Shown: one piece after another, positions 59,936 to 64,000 of the stretch
How the letters are laid out: each line of letters starts with the position of its first letter
How positions within the stretch are numbered: position 1 is the stretch's first letter
Assembly: GCA_914767715.1 (NCBI GenBank)
Contig: OU612075.1
Coordinates: 10,480,001-10,544,000, forward strand
Source of the DNA: Membranipora membranacea
Lineage: Eukaryota > Bryozoa > Gymnolaemata > Cheilostomatida > Membraniporidae
Direction of reading: 5' to 3'
DNA: 64,000 nucleotides
The notes under the pieces: model-generated
The model's database searches: none
What the model was told of the DNA's origin: nothing
What the model saw: only the letters and a program-made list of their open reading frames with translations
Program-made: the position numbers and the translations under genes

Positions 59936-61121
59936 CAGGGAAATTGGAACCAGTTTGCGAAAAAAGTTAGAGCTAGAAACTAAAAGTACAAATGGATAGT
60001 AGCACGCTGTCCACATGTGACTGTAGGGATAAGCTTACACAAGTTTATAATGATAGTAGTTGAAAACTATCCAATCACCAGTTTGATTGTTATTCTCCAG
60101 GTCCAGGCTCAGTGAATTTGAATGGAGAAATCGGATTCCTACCAACAGCCATAACACATGTAAAGCAAGAGAAAACAGATGAGGACTGCATTGGGGTGAG
60201 CTGGACGCACGACGACAGAATACTCTGCGCCACACAATTCGGCCTTGAGATAAGAGACCCTGTTAACCTTAAATTACAAAAGCAACACCTAGGTAATAAC
60301 TACTTGTTTTCCTCTGCTACTCTTTGTGGAAGCAAACTGTTTATAAAGGGCATTTCATCTGGCTACGAGAAACACATAACCTTTTCAGGATCACTCGAGC
60401 AGCCTACTCGTTCTATATTAAACAGTGAAGTCACTGTTGCAACATCCATTCTTACCCATCTGTCAGCAAACAAAAACCACGTAGTGACCATTGACTCTAC
60501 CAATAACATGTTGAAACTCTTTTCAACTATTAATGAAGAGCACCAGTTTGACATTCAGCTGACAGAAGGACAGAACCCATATGGAGTTCATCTCACATCT
60601 GATGCGGTACTAGTGACATTCTTAGAAGAAGGAAAGGTGTGTAAATATGCTCTGTCACCATCACCAGATCCAATCTGGACATATGAAGGACTGGGAACCC
60701 CTACTACAGGAGTAACAACAGATGAGTCAGGCTTTATCTATGTAGCAAGTGCTGACATGCATAGAATCTACATCATCTCAGCTGAAGGTAAGTATTATTA
60801 GCAACCCAGACAGCGTTAATTTAGTTTTACTTGATTGATTTTTGTGAACTTATTTAGAGGTCAAATTTTGTTGTGGCCTACTATGAGTTGATCTTGGATG
60901 TTGTAAAGCACCACTTTAGTTTATAACTTTGAGGATCCTCAAACACTTTACTATACCTAGTTTGGTTATCACTTGTAGGTGAGAAGATAAAAGAGCTGAC
61001 TCACGAGAAGCTACAGGAGTGTTTCGATAAAGATGCTTGGATCTCAGATATTGCTGTGAGAGATGGGAAGATGGTGTTAGCTTGTCATGAAGAGGGTGCC
61101 ATGCTCTTCAATATGAGCTAG

Positions 61122-64000
61122 TTAAAGAGATTGACTAGATACAGACTGTCAGCAGTGCTAGCACTTGTTTATTCACCAATATGTCAACAACTACTCATGC
61201 TATGGACCAAGAAACAATATTTTGTGTGATTGTGATGTGTGATCAGCTACGCCAACAATGTTGTATACAAAGTTGAAACCATTTTGACATGAAAAATTTC
61301 ATTGACTTCCTTTGATTTTAAACATGATGTAATGAGTAGTTGCAATGCATAATAATAGCCCCTCCCCCTTCATATCCCATTATAATGTAGCATTGCTTTT
61401 CACCTCCATAAAATTTGATGGCAATCACGGTATCGAATATTTCTTCTGACGCGAACTGATTATGACTTCTTCGTTTTCCAGATGTGATTGGTGGAGCCAC
61501 ATGTTAAGGTAAGAGAATATGGTATTTAACATTTATGTTTCATATAACTTTTGTGACTGTTGCTTGTGAGTATACTGGTTTGGCCAACCACTTAACTTTG
61601 ATGTGGCGAGACTATATATATCAACCCTAATTCAGCCCTAAAAATAAATGTATAAGACAATCAATGCATTGATTCAAATTGCTGTCTGTTTATAGTAATG
61701 AAATGGCCACATTCATGCATAGCCTACCTTGATCCTCGCCTTGGAAGCAGAGTCTGATACGCTTTTCTTCACTTAGTTGCTCAAAGCTTGGCTAATCTGC
61801 TAGGTCTAGGAGAAATGAGTTATGTTACTGGTTCCTTTGTTTTGCTATAAACTAGAGGGCTTTTACAAATCTATAGCAAGCTTTGCTATCAACTCGCATA
61901 TAAGCTATCATGTTGATGACCCAATGAGGAAAGCCTTCATAGCTACTGGGATCTCAAGCATCGTAGAGCTTTCAAATAACAGTATTAGATTGCTTAAAAT
62001 ATAACATCACACAAGTTGTTTTCTCAGCTTATCAAGCAAGGACAACTCCTCTATTATAGAGATAACTTTGTTATTTTGATCTCAAAAAGGACCGATTTTG
62101 CTGGCATTGAAACTTCTGTATAAATTAATCAGGCTCAGTATATCTTCATGCATCAGGTTGAATTTAAACATCAAATTAAAGTAGTTAAATCTCTACAGGG
62201 TGCAAAATCAAAGTATTCATAACCGAGACTTAGAAGCTTGGCCCTCGCATACAAGGCAGGCAGAGCAAGACAGGAGATCACAGTCAGTTCACTGGCTGTA
62301 GCAAAAACAAGTCAATTCTCTGACTTTGGTATGAGATTTGCGATGCTCAATATGATGAATTTGAGTAACGGACTTTTGCATGAGAGACGGGTGCCTTGAT
62401 GATAGAAACTTTGCGCCGATGAGCAAACCTCCCTAAGTATAATGATGAGAGTGATGGGGTGAACATTGTTGCAGTGAAACAATGAAGAGTTGACATCCTC
62501 CCTGGCTGTGCAACAGCGTAAACACTCCGATTATGTCAAAATACTAAACTGAGAATGTGCACTGAGGGCTAGAAGCGATGGAATGAGATGCTCATCAACA
62601 CACAGGGGTGGCTTCATGCTGTTGAGGCCAGCCATGAGCAGGTTTTACTAGAGATGACCTCGAAACAGCGCTTTACTCATGGTTTCTAGCTAAAGACCTG
62701 TGTGCTGTGCGGTGATATGTGCACTACTGTATGTGTATTTCAAATATAATTGACTTGATAGAAAGTTACCAAAGAAGAGTCATAATGTAGCTACCCAGAT
62801 GCAGCATGTCAACCAGCGAGGACAAAATAACTTTGAGCAGTACAATGTAAACCAACTACTCTGAAGTCCAAACTTGAAGAGGGTGTCAAATATATTTTTA
62901 TCATAAATATTAAACCTAAAATGCTGGATTGAGTGGCGACGGAATTCATCGGCTCAAATAATTTCATGCGGGTTGAGATTACATCATATTTATCCTCTCC
63001 TGGGCTATGTCTGAATCTAACTATTAATTTAAACAAATATGAAGTCAAGGGTCTATTGAGACCCATTTGTTCCCTTACCTTATGCTTGGAAGCATCGTAT
63101 TTGACAAATTTTCTCTGTTTCGGTTCTTTTACTGAACATGATTTGATCTGGATCTGGCAGCCATACAGTGACCATCTTGCTTCACCGACCACATTATTAA
63201 TATTTGCCTGGTGGTCGGATGGATGGCATCATAAAATTAGTGAGTTTTCCCACCACAAACAAAAAAAGTAAAATATTGAAATATATTCAACTCTCGGTTG
63301 GATGTCATGGAATTTTAAAGATTATTTTCTAAGACAGCGTTAAAATTGCAGGCTGGCAACCTAAGCATTACTACAGTAAGGATTTCAAACCTTATAAACA
63401 TGATAATCAGATAAATTTCTGTACACACTACACAGATGCCAAAAGCTGGACATAGTGATTTCAGATCATCTCGTATCTAAAACTGGTTCTTGTTACAAGG
63501 AGCAATTTATTCAACATAAAGTTTTTGGGGTGTCTTTGTAAGAAAGAAAGGATACAATTCTAGATGCCTTCTATGCAGATGATTAGGCCTGGGTGTCATG
63601 TAATAAATAAAAGTGATTTATTGCAGACAAGGTTATCCTTGCGTACTTGCACAAATCACAGAGGCAAAAGTCACAAACCATGGCAGAAGACATACCAGAA
63701 AAGGCCTCAAAAAAACTTCTGCATATGACAGCCAGGCCTGTAGTTCTAAGGGAGGCAGGGACAATAATTGAATATTCCCTATCAGAATCAGCTTATTCGG
63801 GCCTCCAATTGCTCTCTATATCATTAATACACTTTGGAGGCTGGGAACTCAGGAGGAGCTCACAATACCTAACCTGGTGTTACTTCACCCTCTTAAGGAT
63901 TTTTTTCCTCCCCTACCATTTTTCCTAAACTATGGCCCTGTAGACTTACCCAAAATACCACCGATTATGTATATATATGATTACATATATATACGATTAT
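61122..64000. other. 3' flank of copy B and repeats to window end
   Basis: Up to about 61800 this is the duplicated 3' flank, with AATAAATGTATAA at 61636. 62225-62640 is the inverted copy of the repeat at 22600-23120. 62809-63271 is open on both strands for over 110 codons, but neither reading has a recognisable domain, so no gene is called. The last bases are TATATA-rich. Confidence 0.5.
62225..62640. repeat. Interspersed repeat, copy 2 (inverted relative to 22.6-23.1 kb)
   Basis: Matches the reverse complement of the 22600-23120 element, from GAAGCTTGGCCCTCGCATAC through GATGCTCATCAACACAC. Both ends fade into unrelated sequence. Confidence 0.65.

Larger units (their letters stand above)
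57053..61121 (+). pseudogene. TRIM-like gene copy B, broken by a 46-bp tandem duplication
   Basis: Exons, in the same arrangement as copy A: 57053-57255, 57473-57711, 57963-58131, 58595-58791, 59193-59469, 60101-60787, 60979-61121. Every splice site is kept, and exons 3-5 and 7 have identical lengths to copy A; exon 6 is 3 nt longer. The N-terminus is 12 residues longer (MATAEGVTEPAV). The RING is intact. Exon 2 holds a 46-bp direct duplication (57543-57588 and 57589-57634), giving an in-frame TGA at 57591-57593 just after ECNR, at the first B-box cysteines. As written, only the RING and about 40 more residues would be made. Apart from that insertion, the downstream frame is open to TAG at 61119. 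It may be a very young pseudogene, a RING-only product, or an assembly error. Confidence 0.82.

Noticed and set aside
62809-63271. Overlapping ORFs of 127 (minus) and 112 (plus) codons
   Set aside because: No recognisable motifs, no splice partners, and both strands open over the same bases; insufficient to call a gene.

Overview
This is a 64 kb piece of an AT-rich invertebrate animal genome, not bacterial. Genes are split into small exons (30 nt to 1.56 kb) with consensus GT/AG borders. Introns and spacers are full of foldback elements, tRNA-derived SINEs and one Ty3/Gypsy retrotransposon. A duplicated TRIM-like gene and an RNF168-type gene fit a lophotrochozoan, perhaps a mollusc, but no single feature fixes the phylum. 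Exon models were built by eye from reading frame, splice sites and codon phase. Family names come from remembered homologues, not database searches.

Layout. (1) 445-15383, minus: an 11-exon RNF168-type E3 ubiquitin ligase whose reading frame closes exactly (558 aa). (2) 15681-21226, plus: a THUMPD2-type RNA methyltransferase, head to head with RNF168 across 297 bp; one linker exon is unresolved. (3) 21227-23453: non-coding, with interspersed repeats. (4) 23454-33939, plus: a 10-exon gene of 1430 codons that I do not recognise. It has a CCHC cysteine/histidine cluster, a tandemly duplicated exon and a 442-bp palindromic TTAA-flanked element in an intron. (5) 33940-37949: non-coding, with repeats. 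(6) 37950-39219, minus: C-terminal half of an MFS sugar-transporter-like gene with two in-frame stops (pseudogene). (7) 39220-43733: a degenerate Ty3/Gypsy element directly abutting that pseudogene. (8) 43734-48285: non-coding, including a 15-bp minisatellite. (9) 48286-52355 and 57053-61121, plus: tandem copies of a RING/B-box/coiled-coil/beta-propeller (TRIM-like) gene. Copy A is intact (609 aa). Copy B keeps every splice site but is broken by a 46-bp tandem duplication in exon 2. A relic of a third last exon lies between them. (10) 61122-64000: non-coding, with repeats.

The genes do not form one pathway. RNF168 (DNA-damage chromatin ubiquitylation) and THUMPD2 (RNA guanosine methylation) probably share a promoter region. 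The TRIM pair is a local tandem expansion whose history can be partly ordered from shared and unshared SINE insertions. The most novel item is the unrecognised 1430-residue protein.
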